Origin: Panaeolus papilionaceus
Lineage: Eukaryota > Basidiomycota > Agaricomycetes > Agaricales
Length of the DNA stretch: 64,000 bases
Direction: 5' to 3'
Assembly: GCA_015501605.1 (NCBI GenBank)
Contig: JADNRZ010000021.1
Location: 124,001-188,000 of the forward strand
Below the pieces are notes generated by a model. It was not told the DNA's origin. It ran no database searches and worked only from the letters and a program-made list of their open reading frames with translations. The position numbers and the translations under genes are program-made. Shown here one piece after another: positions 38,820-50,696 of the stretch (within the stretch, counting starts at the first letter, position 1; every line of letters begins with the position of its first letter).

Positions 38820-39868
38820 TGTAAAAAGGGTTTACCAATTCAACGGTGTAGCACACACATATTTTGAACTCCCCACGACGCCCTCTCTACCTTTCGAGGT
38901 CTATGATCTCATTATTAAAGCCACTATTGATAGAAACGACGGCAGCACACTCACAGAGGAGTCACTCAATGCACTTCGCGCTTGTTCACTGGTTTGCTCA
39001 ACCTTCCTAGATCCATGTCGATCCCAACTCTTCCAACATGGAAGATAAAATTATCAAGGCTATGAGAGGGTTACGGGACAAGGTTGGCGATAGATTAGTT
39101 GTATCAGTGGGCTGGATGGATGAATAGATAAACGCAGTCGACGATGATGAACTGGGCACTACCGCACCGGCTTCAGGTTCTGTTGGGGACATCGATATTA
39201 CCACGGGTCTTGGATGACAGTATAATATTATGGTCCCCCATTCACTTGGCTTCTAGATACAAGGTGAATGCAGGTACGACATCGTGTCTTGTATCTGTAA
39301 ATTTTTCAATTAAATAGACGTGACTCGATGTCAAAGTCAAACAAAAAGGCGGCAACGTTTCCTTGTCTCTGCTATAATTCATAGTCTGACTCAGGCTCCA
39401 AAATGCAGCCTCTCGCCTCGAGACGAACTTTCTATATCTGAGAGGGAGAATAAACAAGAGCAAAGGACCCCATCCCCGAGCATCACTCGTTTTGGGATCA
39501 GAGTAACATACTTGGAAGACATAGACTTTATTGGTGCACTCTTCGCTCGTCCCATGGTGTGGCATGCCCTTAAAGAGACCATCAGAACCTCCTTCCCCTG
39601 TCTTGATGTTCTGGAGATCGAATTGGACGAAATGAGAGGCTCAGGGGAAATAGTAGAATGGGTGAAGATGTTTACGAAGCGAGTACTGCCTGTAATTACA
39701 GAAACGCAGTCCGTAAGCGCCATCCTCCAGATTGGGGATAGGTCGATGAAGGTGATCGTAGAGGAAGTGGATACGACAGGCTTTAGTGTCAACATTCCTG
39801 CTTTTCTCCTGAGCCTCGGTATGTCTGTTGGTGATGATTGGGTTAAGTTGAAGCATCGAAACGCTTAG
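38820..39868 (+). pseudogene. Decayed F-box-type gene fragment
   Basis: A plus-strand frame around 38871-39048 encodes an F-box-like segment (LPFEVYDLIIKATID, then ALRACSLVCSTFLDP), a form common in Agaricomycete F-box-like proteins. It is cut off by a stop at about 39046. A separate frame, open to a stop at 39866-39868, encodes a region with a plausible soluble C-terminal domain (VTYLEDIDFIGALF, then VEEVDTTGFSVNIP). The two parts are about 300 bases apart and not joined by an obvious intron, and no good start codon is visible. I read this as remains of one gene, though the second part could be a separate hypothetical gene. Confidence 0.45.
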
Positions 39869-39989
39869 GTGACTCAAAAGCCCCTAACATGGTATTTCTA
39901 AAGTACATTGGTTCGTAGCACTTATCTCAATTATGTTACGTTTTACAATAGCAGTATTGAGATACAGGATCTGACCAGAAAGTGAGCTC

Positions 39990-41855
39990 CTAGAGCTTCG
40001 AAGTGAGTGCCCTAAGCCTTCCACTCCGACTGAGATGGGGCGTGTTATCGGAATTACGAAGGTACCACGCCCAATCAACCGCGTTGGAATCTTCAGTTTC
40101 CACCTGAGAAATCCCATTTCCAAGGTACTCGAACCGATTCCCTTTATACTTGTAGTCCCAATCCTCATATCTCGGCTCAGCAATTGCCAACAAGAAGTGC
40201 AACCCGCTGCCTGGCCACAGCGCTGCAAGCTTGCCTTGCGTTCCACTCTGATACCAAGAGCCGCACTTCTCTGACCAGACCGTGCGTTCCATAAATTTGT
40301 CGCGATGTACCATGAGCTCGTCGACGGCGCGAGAGTTTGGCACCATACTGTGAATGTTTTCGGTTTGATAGCGATCGACCATTTTGAGGATGTAGTCAGC
40401 TTGAAGTTCTGTGAGCAAAGGACGAATCGGGGTCAGTCTTAGGTTATACAAGTGCCTGAAATGCGTACCGTAAGGATGCAGTGAAGGGCCCGTCGCGACG
40501 GGACTTCCAGGGCCGAAGATCATAAAGTAGTTGGGGAAATCAGGGACACCAACTCCGAAATAATTCTTTGCCTCGTCCTTCCATGCATCAGCTAAACTGA
40601 CTCCGCTGGCTCCAACGATGGGGAAGGGGAGCCTGAAGCTGGTATCGAACCCCGTAGCGCAGATCAGGACGTCCACCTTGTGCTCTACTCCCTTTGAGTC
40701 GATACATCCACGTTCTGTAATCCTGTCGACACCACCCAGCACGATCTGAGTCTTTGGAGCGGTGAGTGCTTCGAGGTACCCTGTTCCTGGTGTCATTCTA
40801 CGACACCCCACGCTGAATTTGGGTGTAAGATCATCTACGAGGTGAGGTGGAAGCTTGTCTTTGAGAACCTGCGTCATCCTCTCTGTTGCTTTTCGGTGCG
40901 TTTCGGAGCCCCGAAACACGAGCGGGAAGTTTTTCGACATTCCATACGCCTGGGCTTTGCGGTAGGCGAGGTGGGATTGTGGGTCAGTTTTGAATTTGAG
41001 TTTTTCCTCCTCGGTATAGAAGTGCTGTGGCTCAGCGATGAGAGGTGTAATCCATGTTGGTGTGCGAATGAAGTTGACGAGTTTTTTTACTTCAGGATAG
41101 ATGGCTGGGAGGACTTGGATTGCTGATGATCTATAAAAAGCGATGAGCATGGTTGATCACGCTTTGTATAATTAGACACGGACCCGTTGCCGATCAGGCC
41201 CACCACCTTGTCTTTTAACACGACGTTCTGATCCCATTTCGCAGTTTGAAGAAGATCTCCCTTAAACGTATGAAGACCCGGAATATCTGGCCACTTCCAG
41301 GTATTCAGCGCCCCAGTGCAATTGACCAGAATATGACATCGATCCGTAATGATCTCTCCGTCAGAGCGACGCTGCACCTTGACTTCCCATTCGCCAGAGG
41401 TCTCATCCCATCGTGCACCTGTGACCTGATGTTGTATTTGGATGTACTGATAAAGCTCGTACTTGCGAGCAAAGTCTTCGAAGTATTGATGGATTTCGTG
41501 TGATCCTGCATAAACAGAGGACCAGTTCGTTTTAGGCTCAAAACTATATGTGTAAATGTGGGCCGGCACGTCACAAGCGCATCTGGGCGATATCGCAATT
41601 TGAGTTAAAGTTGGGTTTGTGTGTATGGTGAGTGTCATACCCAGGGTATCTGTTCTCGAACCATGTGCCGCTCACGTTGTCGTTCTTCTCGTACACAACA
41701 AGTTCAAAGTTCTTGAAGGACCGACGGAGTTTATACGCGAGGACGAGCCCGGAAGAGCCAGCGCCGATGCAGATAATTCTGACGGGTCGCTCAGTGAATA
41801 AGGGACGGCTAGAGCTCGGTTGTTGCTGGCTGAGTGCATTAGAGGGCATTGTCAT
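39990..41855 (-). CDS. Baeyer-Villiger-type flavin monooxygenase
   Basis: Exons 41855-41641, 41582-41184, 41130-40469 and 40408-39990 give 564 residues. The FAD-binding motif is GAGSSG (31-36), followed by GTWFENRYPG (63-72) and a CACDVPAH segment expected in this family. The second dinucleotide motif, GNGSSA (203-208), would bind NADPH, and CATGFDTSF follows later. These enzymes insert oxygen next to a carbonyl, or otherwise oxygenate it, using NADPH and O2. The substrate is unknown and no biosynthetic cluster surrounds the gene. The type I fingerprint FxGxxxHxxxW reads FKGDLLQTAKW at 178-188, with Gln184 where His is usual. The third intron is 60 nt, in frame and free of stops, so an unspliced reading would add 20 residues. 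All splice joins restore conserved motifs. Confidence 0.85.
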
Positions 41856-43040
41856 GTGCTGTGAAGCGCAATCACTGGGGTCTGATTTGGAATTTTAAGC
41901 CTTCGCCGTACGTACCCTTTTATAATCCTCCTCCATCAATCATTGTTGGATCGCATCAAGACCGGGGTGTGGCCCCGGGTCAATCGAGACGAAAGTGTAA
42001 GAATCTTACAAATGACCCTAAGACTTATTCAAGCGTCCGTGTCTTCGTAAGTACATTACGGTGAATAACTGTACTTGGACTTAAGAAGCCTTGTTAAGCA
42101 GCCAGAATAGCTGTTGATGGCTTTTTCCCGGTCCACATGTACTTGCATTCTGGCTCCAAGACATCAACAAATTGGCGTGATCATGCGGATGGGAGAAATT
42201 CGATCGATTCTATTCTTGGACCAGGCTAGTAAAGCGAATTCGAGAGCTTTCAAATAGTAGTGGCTCATTAATTGTCTATAAACAGCTGTTTAAGACATCT
42301 ATCATGAAGAAAGTAGCCTTATAACACCCTCTTCTGAAGCTCGACAGCCTATATTCCATTCCGCAATATGCATTCAAGTGTGCATCCAATGTTCGAAGGG
42401 TTTCGATGGAGGATAAAATTTTAGATATCGGCTGAATGTAGCTACATGTTATCATAAATATCATATTTGCACTCGCCAGCTTCAAGTTGTAGGTAGTACT
42501 TAAGTTTGCTCACGTCCATCGGCTCCGCGTCCACCACAGCCCCTGAGTCGAGTCAAAGTCACAGAAACGCGTTATGCAACACATGACTCTATCAACGGAA
42601 ATGGTTGACGCGCCGTCACGTCACAGAAACGCGTTGACTGAGTTTGGTCTCACACAAGTTCGCACTGCTTTCTCATTGTCCTCTGCTGGTTCTCGTGCTT
42701 TTTATTCTTTATTTTTTCAACTCATCTCTACTATCCTTCCCGCAATTTACTCCAGAACCAGGCTCTAGACGGACAACACAATCTAATCCGGGAACCTGAC
42801 GTTTGAACGGGGATCAGACGGGGACCTTTGATCACCCAGCAATTACAACCCTTCAAAGCTGGGGGAGACGCTATACGTTGCATCACCTGGACAAAAGAGG
42901 CTTTAAGAAGCACTGAGGCTGTTTGATTATATAGCAGCAGTAAACAGGCCGGCTACCAGCCCAAACATTGGGGTTACACTCTTAAAGCACTTAATTATAT
43001 TGGCGTAATAACGTCAAGAGCGACTGCGCCACGAGTTTCA
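41856..43040. promoter_or_regulatory. Divergent promoter region between the monooxygenase and BRCT genes
   Basis: This 1.2 kb spacer has no supported reading frame. Its main structure is the duplicated ACGCGT-containing 16-mer listed separately. The BRCT gene starts at 43041 and the monooxygenase at 41855 on the other strand, so both promoters lie here. Confidence 0.5.
42558..42635. promoter_or_regulatory. Pair of direct repeats holding ACGCGT (MCB-like) boxes
   Basis: The 16-mer GTCACAGAAACGCGTT occurs exactly at 42558-42573 and again at 42620-42635. Each copy holds the palindrome ACGCGT (42567-42572 and 42629-42634), and a related ACGCGCC lies between them. ACGCGT is the MluI cell-cycle box bound by MBF-type factors of fungi at G1/S genes, many of them for DNA replication and repair. 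The boxes lie 407-483 bases upstream of the BRCT gene start. Function is inferred from motif and context only. Confidence 0.5.
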
Positions 43041-46000
43041 ATGGCTCAAATCGACCTTGAAGCCATATCTGAGCGCCTCAACCTTTCCTTGGACCACATC
43101 GTTGGGACAAGTCTGTTTAACAAGGCGCGGTATTTTATTGCGTCCTCCATCACACCACAACGTGCACTGGAACTCTCGTTTCTCCTTGATAATAACGGCG
43201 CAAAGAAAGCGGAGCAGGGGCCGGAAGATGACGAGTTGAATTTGATTATAACAAATTCGTTGAGATTTGAGGGGTGGCAGAGTGTCAGTGGGAAGGAAGG
43301 CGTCGAGCTAGTTACGGTATGTTTTTTGTCTTATTTTCAATTTATATCCAGGACTCATATTTTGTGACAGGATCTATGGGTTGAAAAGGGTCTGTTAACA
43401 GGCAAACTTCAGTTGTAAGCATCTCTTTCATTTCCAAGTAATTCAGTGACATTGAATTCAAGTGCGTGATTCAGGGCATCCCATTTCTCCCCCGATCCCT
43501 CCATGATTTTCTCCGGCGTAATCGCATGCGCAACATCTATTCCCGTCACAGACTACGAAGTCTTACAAGCAGGAATCACTGCTTTAGGTGGTCAATGGCG
43601 TTCTGGTTTGACCAAAGACGTTACCCACCTCTTTGCCATATCTCAAGACAGCCAGAAGTACGCAACAGCGTTCAACTTCAAAGACCAAACTGGCGTGAAG
43701 GTGCTTCTTCCCCACTGGTTTGACGACGCCATGAGATTGGGGACAGGCAAGCTGGATACAGCTGTGTACGAGTGGCCTGAACCACGGTTATTGATGGCTG
43801 GTCCAGCGGGGCAGGTGGACGAGGAGATGGTGAAGATGTTGAAAGCGGAGGCGGTGAGGATGGAGCAGGACGAGAGGAGGATGAGCCTTTTTGCGACTGC
43901 TGCGATGTTTACGCCGTCAAATCACAACCCACAGGCGGCGCAGAGTGGGATTATCACGGATAAAAATATCAAATTTGTCGGTGCTGCTGCTGCTCATACT
44001 CAAGTCTGGAATGGGAAGCGGATATTGCTCAGTAGGACGCTGCAGGTCTGGCAGGGCAGGTTTGAAGCAGTGCAGAAGGGTATTGAAAGGGCAGGAGGAA
44101 CGGTGGTAAGATTTGATGGGGATGACGAAGAAGAGGAGATGGCGGAGGGTGAAGAGAGGGTGAATGGCGATGGTGATGGGGGAGGGTCGCAGAAAGCTAT
44201 GTTGGGTCCTCTTAGGCTCAGCAAGAGCGAGAAACGGAGACGGAAGAGGGAGGCAGAGGCCGTGGATAATTGTGATGTCTACGTAACGAGGTGGAGGAAT
44301 GGGAGGGCATTCATTAATGTTTGTTTAATTCCTGTCCAATCTTATTTTTTATGCTGACGCGACCACAGGCTTTCAACCAGGGCAAGATCATCGGCACTTT
44401 GGCATGGTTATTCCAAGTCCAGTCTTCAGGAATCATGTCTAACCCTCCCGATCAATTATTGCATTACCCCATACCTCAAAGGATAATTGAAGGGATATCA
44501 AATCATGTAAGCGTCGTTGATAGTTTTCTACCGTCTAGCGTAGTCTCTACGCACCCTTTTCTCGTTTCATAATCGTCGTCACTTTCTCCCCTTCTATTTC
44601 CGGTTACTACAATGGACACACCGAAACTAATCACGATTGTCTCTCCAGGTCATTTCTGTCACGAATTACACAGGCGAAGCACGAGAATACCTCAAGAAAC
44701 TGATCACAACCATGGGAGCACGGTTCACACCCAGCATGTCCGGTCAGAACACCGTGCTCATTGCCGCGTAGTATGTGTTTTCACAAATTCTTCAGCCAAT
44801 TAATCGCTAACTACATATTAACAGCACCTCAGGTACCAAAGCTACGAAAGCGCTTTCGTGGTCGATTGCCGTCGTCAACCATACCTGGCTTGAAGATTGT
44901 TTCGTTCAATGGCGAAACCTGACCGTCGCCACTGAGAAGTACATCAGTTTCCCTCCTGGGATGGATTTCGCGGGGATGCTAGGGACGAGAGGGGTGGATA
45001 TGGAAAGCATAAGAGCGGAGGTGATTGATTTGGAGACGGCACTCGAAGAGCAGGAGGTAGTTGAAGCGGAGGAGGAGCAGCGGGAGTTGGAAAGGTTGAA
45101 GTTAAAAGAAGAGGAGAAGGAGGCAACTGCACTTGGACGAGCCGATGCTGATATGCGTGTTCCTGGCGACGAGGAAGAGGAAGAGGAGGGAAACCCGCCA
45201 GGCAACACTGATTTGAGCATGAAAGAAGTTCAAGGACTCGTGGATTCCAACATCCTTTCCCCACAACACGACATAAACATGGACATTGACTTATCCATGG
45301 ACGCAAGAGGATCCGCCCTGGATATGAACCTGGACTGGCAGTTCCGAGAGGATGAATTCGGAGCAGTGTCACCTGTTGCCAGAAAGAGCGTTGCTGAGGC
45401 AAAGGCGAAGGCGAAGGAACAGCCTAGAGGGAGGAGAGAGGAGATGGAAGTCGAAGGACCGAGTGTGATGGAGGAAATTGAGATGATAGATGACGATGAT
45501 GACCGTGATTCCGGTGTCGTGCCTGCGTCTACGAGAACCCCTGCCCGAAGTCCCGTGAAACCAAGCAACCTACCTGCGAAAACTGCAGAACCAGCGAAGA
45601 CTCCCGCCAAAACCCCCGCCAAATCGCCAATCAAGTCGAAGATGAAAGGGAAGTCTCCCAAGAAGAAGGGTAACGAGACGAGTCCTTTACCCCCGCTCTC
45701 TTCTTCCGAAGACGAGGATGATCTCCCAGTTGTGAAGAAACCCACCAAGAAATCGCTTCCACCCCAAACTTCGCCATCACCCTCACCACAACCTGCACCT
45801 GTTCCCGATATCCTGGAGCTGAGCGACGATGATGACATCGAAGAGGTCGACTTCAGAGCGATGGCCACAACGCAACCCAGGGATAAGGGCAAGGGCAAGG
45901 AAGCCTCCAGACCTGTGACGAAGAAACGGAGGGCTCTTGAGTCGTCTTCGGAAGATGAGGAGACATCAGAGTCGGAGGTGAGGAAAGAGAAGGGGAAAGA

Positions 46001-49000
46001 GAAGCAGACGCCGAAGGAGCCGGCAAGGGTAGTTGGGAAGACGAAGGGAAAAGGCAAGGCCTCAACTCCACCCCCAACCAGTCCGTCCTATCACCACGAG
46101 GAGGAGGAAGAGGAAGAGGAAGTTGTCCCACCTAAGAAACGTCCCCTGACTCGGAGACTCTCCAAGACTGACGCAGAGGCGGGGGCAGCGAGGGTGAAGG
46201 AGAAGTTGAAGGAGTTGGAAAAGCAAGGAGAACGAGAGAAGGAGACGAAGAGGAGCAAAGGCAAGCAACCAGCCGAAGAGAGGGACGAAACCCGTTCGCC
46301 GACTCCCGAGCCCGTCTCCAAGAAGAAGTTGACGAGGAAGGTGACAGTGGAGATTATTAGGAGTCCTGTCAAGAAGAGTGCAGCTGTTTTGCTAAAGGAA
46401 CAGGAGGAGAAAGAGAAAGAGAGGGAGAAAGAAAAGCCTAAAGCCAAGAAAGGCCGGAAATCTGCTCGTGAAGATTCCAATGAGACTGAGTATCAGGCAT
46501 CCAAAATCACTGGCCTTTCTGATGGAGAAGAATCTGACGAAGAGGTGGATAGGAGGAAGACGAAGACGCCCGCGAAACCGACCAAAACCCCTGCTAAACC
46601 ACCCGCCGCTGGGAAGGAGCAGAAAAAATCGGCCAAGGGGCGGAATGCTGCAAAGTCATCAGATGAGGAGGTCGATGTTATTCCCGTTCCAAAAGGTGCC
46701 TCTTCCAAATTAACAAAATCCGCACAACCCGAAAAGGATGCTCCCGCACCTCCTCCGACAGCAGGCCCCGCCTCGAGGGGATTGCTGAAACGTACCAAAG
46801 GTGATGCTAGGACGAAGGTCAAGAAGAGGAAGAGTGGGGAGAAGTCGACCCCGAAGGAGGTGGAAGTGGAGAGTGAGGACGAAGAAGAGGAGGTGAGGGT
46901 GGTCAATCCTAGGCGTGTGGAAAAGGGCACGAAGGCAAATACGAAGGTGACGGGGAAGAAGTCAAAAGGAAAAGCCGTGGAAAGTGAAGACGAGGACGAG
47001 GACGAAGAAGTGGAGGATTTGATCATGCCTGATCCACAGGCAACGTCTAAGAAGGACAAGAGGAAGGGCAGGGGGTCCAACAGCAAGGCGGCCGAGAGAT
47101 CTGAAGATGAACAGGAGGAAGATGAGCAGCCACGGAAGAAGAAAGTGTTGAAAAAGCCTCTCAGGGTCTATTCAACTGAGGAAGAGGAGGCGAGTTCAGA
47201 GGAGGATATTTCCATCAAAGGCCCTGCTAAACCCAAAGGCAAGGTCACCGCTTCCACCAATGTCAAATCGTCTTCCAAAGGCAAGGCCAATGCGAAGAAG
47301 GCTGTTGAGCCCGATGAGTCGGAAACGGAGAGCGAGTCCGATGAGGAAATTCAGCCCAAGAAGGGTCGGCCAACGAGGAAACCCACAACCGCGGCTCCGG
47401 CAGCCAAGGGCAAGGAAGCTGCGAAGCCTAAATCAAAAGCGGTCCCTGTCCTCACCCCTGACGATACGGAGGAGGAGGAGGAGGAAGCAGAGGTCAGCGC
47501 AGTCGTCAGTCCCAGGACTGCAAGGGCTGTTGCCCGAACGCAGAGTCTTAAGGCTGTCGCCGGTGAGACGAGGGCTAAATCTCCTTCAGCCATAGCCAGT
47601 GCACGATCTCGCAAAACCTCCACTTCGCGACCAGCAACGTCGAAAACTGCTTCACGGGCTCCGCCACGCAGGGAGGACGATGACGATGACGCAATGGATG
47701 TGGACGAGCCCGTCGCAGGTCCTTCTCGACTCCGAGCCGATGCCGACACAAATACTTCTGCTACTCCAATTTCTACGATAGCTGGTGCCCCGCCCAGAAG
47801 AAGCGCAGCCACGAAGGCCAGTCAGAAACTGAGGGATACCATTATGCCCGATGTCATGAACTTCGAGAATCAGCGCAGAAAGTCCAGGAAAAGTGGGACT
47901 GCCGCGTTTGTTGTCATGGGTGATTCGCTACCTCGGGAGGATGCTGAGGCACGCGCCAAACGGAGACGAGAGAGTTTGAAGGATAAAGAAGGGAGTAAAG
48001 AAGGAGAGGGTGACGAGGAGGAGGGTGCAGAGCAGCCTAAGAAGAAAAGGAGGGTATCTGATGAGAATGACGTCGTGGTTGAGGGTAAAGGCAAGGCAAA
48101 GGATGAAGCAGGTTCTGGGAAGGCCAGAGGCCAGAAAGCGGGCAGACCAAGGTATGTTCACTGTGCTCTTTTATGAATTATTTATGCTGATAATTCCTTT
48201 ATACAGTATCAAACCAGGTGATGTCGTGGTTATGACCACACAAGTCACTCTGCCAGACGAAACTGTCAAGGTTTTTGCTTCCCTGTTGCGTTGCCCAGGC
48301 CTTGAAAACTCTGACAGTGGCATCATTTTTAGACTCTTGATAAACTGGGCGTTAAATTCACAACGACACCGGAAGAATGCACCCATCTGATCGCAGCCAG
48401 CTTGGTCCGAACGGAAAAGTTTATTTGTGCCCTTGCATCCAACGCACCTCATATCCTAACAAAAGAATGGGCAGTCGACTCTGCTAACGCTGGCAAACTG
48501 CTACGTGAGTAATATTGACTGAAATCATAGGTTGCGTTGTGATTTTATTGACCTGATTCTGTTTAACAGCTGTCGAAAAATACGGCCTCAAGGATCCAGA
48601 GGGTGAAAAGCGATACAACGTCAAATTGGCGGATGCTCTGAAGAGGGCAAAAGCCAATCAAGGAGGAAAGCTTCTCGACGGTGCTCAAATCTTTGTTACA
48701 CCTAAAGTCGCCGTAGCAGTTAAGAAGGAGTTATTGTCACACGTCATTCAGGCGTGTGGGGGAGTAGTAAGTAACATTTCTCTTGTAGAGATATGCACCG
48801 TTGACCCGTTTTTTAGTGTAAACACCCTAGTGATTTTACCCAACGGATGATCAAAGGGCACGAAAACCGATATCTCATCTCGTGCCCAGAAGACAAACCC
48901 ATCTGGTCCAGATTCTCAAATCAGGATATTCCAGTCTATTCGCATGAGCTCATACTCAATGGCGCATTGCGACAGCGCATGGACTGGAACGACGATAAAT

Positions 49001-49020
49001 ACCGCCTTGATAAGCGATAG
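43041..49020 (+). CDS. Multi-BRCT DNA-damage response scaffold, Rtt107/Brc1-like
   Basis: Ten exons (43041-43316, 43371-43414, 43475-44318, 44369-44506, 44649-44770, 44825-48151, 48207-48270, 48333-48504, 48570-48766, 48817-49020) keep frame throughout and give 1,795 residues. Four BRCT-like modules occupy about residues 20-110, 115-210, 285-432 and 434-520. Recognisable pieces are FSGVIACATSIPVTDYEVL, ALGGQWRSGLTKDVTHLFA and NHTWLEDCFVQWRN. A charged linker of about 1,060 residues follows, with acidic runs, KTPAK/SPIK motifs and SEDEDE blocks. Two further BRCTs lie at about 1587-1670 and 1695-1785 (TPEECTHLIAAS; RYLISCPEDKPIW). A 4+2 layout is that of Rtt107/Brc1 scaffolds, which bind phosphorylated histone H2A and recruit repair factors at stalled forks. 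PTIP-like proteins are an alternative. Nuclear location is expected. Confidence 0.85.
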
Positions 49021-49421
49021 ATGTCGTTTGCTCTGCTTTGATTTGAATCTCTCTCCGGCAAGTATCTGTGTTTATTAAATCTTCCTTGCCACTATGTTTT
49101 TCTTCATGTTATCGCCTTTTATCTATTGTTTTGTCGATCTTCGTTTTCATTCTCCCTGCTTGCTTGGTTTTGTACCAGAATAACGATTTGACCGTCTTTT
49201 TCTCTTGTGGAATTGTAACATATATCCTAACACCAATTTTATTCGTTTGAATTTCATTTGGCCAGTCAGAATGTTTTATTCGCTCCTCTGATATTTTCAG
49301 CGACCGACTGTTTAAAGACCAGAACCAACCCTCCTCGAGCCTTGAACGCAGCCACATTACATCTCAAGTCAGCAAGTACATTGCAATTGAATGCTGTGAG
49401 GGATTGAACTTATCCACTTCC
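49021..49421. other. Short intergenic spacer
   Basis: The 3' flank of the BRCT gene is T-rich at about 49060-49250, and the 5' flank of the broken F-box-like gene follows. No further feature was seen. Confidence 0.5.
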
Positions 49422-50439
49422 ATGCCTGCGCCGCACACCAGCATTCTCAGCCTTCCTCCTGAGATCATCCACCAAATTCTCAGTCATACGTTAGCTCTAT
49501 CCGAGTCTATCGTCCACAACCATTGATTCCCCGGTTCACGAAGAACCTATCATCTACGACCGCGCGGCGATTCGCATCATCTGCAAAATTCGATTGACAT
49601 GCAGATACTTCAACGCAGTCGCTCGGCCAGTGCGCTTCCTATTTCGGATATGTCAAGCAGTCCCTCAGCATGATCTGCGAGGGCCCCACTATCGCGTCTT
49701 TCGTTCGCACCTTGCAGATATACAACTCCCACTTTGAGTCCTGGACGCTGGGCAAGCTGTGGCACAACCTCGACTTCGCCAAAATTTTCGAACGTTTGAC
49801 ATCTTTACAGATGTTTGCGTTTGAGCTTTTTGAGTCGAGGACATCGGGACATTGGATGGGCCGCGAGAGCACTTATGGGGAGTATAACTGGAACACGCTG
49901 GGAAAGGAGATGAGTGGGGGAATTAGGAACCTCGTCTCGAAGCCTTTGATCATATCATTGAGGTTTACCAACATCACATCGTTGAATCTCGATGTGGTAA
50001 CTAGTGTTCCAAATCTCAAATACCTTCAGATTAAAAACATTGACGAGTGGCAGAACATTCCGAATCTTGATCCCGCCACCAGAGCACCAGATCGTTCACA
50101 ATGGATGGAGAATTGAATCCCTCAAGGCCGGCGCGTTGCGGCTAAGTTCTCCCTTTGAACCTGATCATAGCAGAGCAATTGCCTTGGGATCACTGTCACC
50201 CTTCCCAACTCAGTGCCATGTTATCCAGCTCCTTGTCCTCTTTGAGGGACCTCACGATTTCGCCTCAGCTTCACCCATCTGATCCATCATACACTGTTCT
50301 AGGGGCCGGATCGATATCAGACATTGTATATCTCGGCCCTAGCCTCCACGACTTCCCTTCCCTATCGACTCTCTGTGTGTACAGCGCACATGTAGACCGA
50401 GCCAATGGCAACCCCTTGCGCTTTTTACCGATTTTTTGA
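49422..50439 (+). pseudogene. F-box-like gene, broken by several frame disruptions
   Basis: An ATG at 49422 starts a typical F-box beginning (ILSLPPEIIHQILSHTLAL) but meets a TGA near 49525. The expected continuation (ICKIRLTCRYFNAVARP) is in a second frame, and the longest intact piece (about 49640-50116, containing FERLTSLQMFAFELF and NLKYLQIKNIDEW) is in a third. A fourth shift follows near 50110. No GT-AG introns explain these changes. The intact piece clearly resembles the facing gene at 50697-51901, so the two are paralogues. F-box proteins act as substrate adaptors for SCF ubiquitin ligases; this copy is very unlikely to make a full protein. Confidence 0.7.
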
Positions 50440-50696
50440 ACCACACGCGCCATTTCCAAAGACCGGCTCCCGACATTAAGCGTTTTCATATGAGCGTGCC
50501 ACATACATAGCTTTGGGAATGACAGTCGAATGCTTGATGATGCTACTCACCGGCGAGCTTTGGAAAAGGCAACCCAGGCTTGTTTCCCGAACGTGTAAAA
50601 AGTAGTCACTGACTTGGACTGTGAATTTTCGAATCGTTGCTCAGTTTTGGGCAGATCACAGTCATATCAGGAAGGAGTTAGATGTTTTATCCTTCA

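Noticed and set aside
45230..47812. Antisense open frames of 130-275 codons under the BRCT gene
   Set aside because: They mirror the low-complexity charged linker, have Ser/Phe/Leu-rich translations without domains, and lie inside a well-supported exon.
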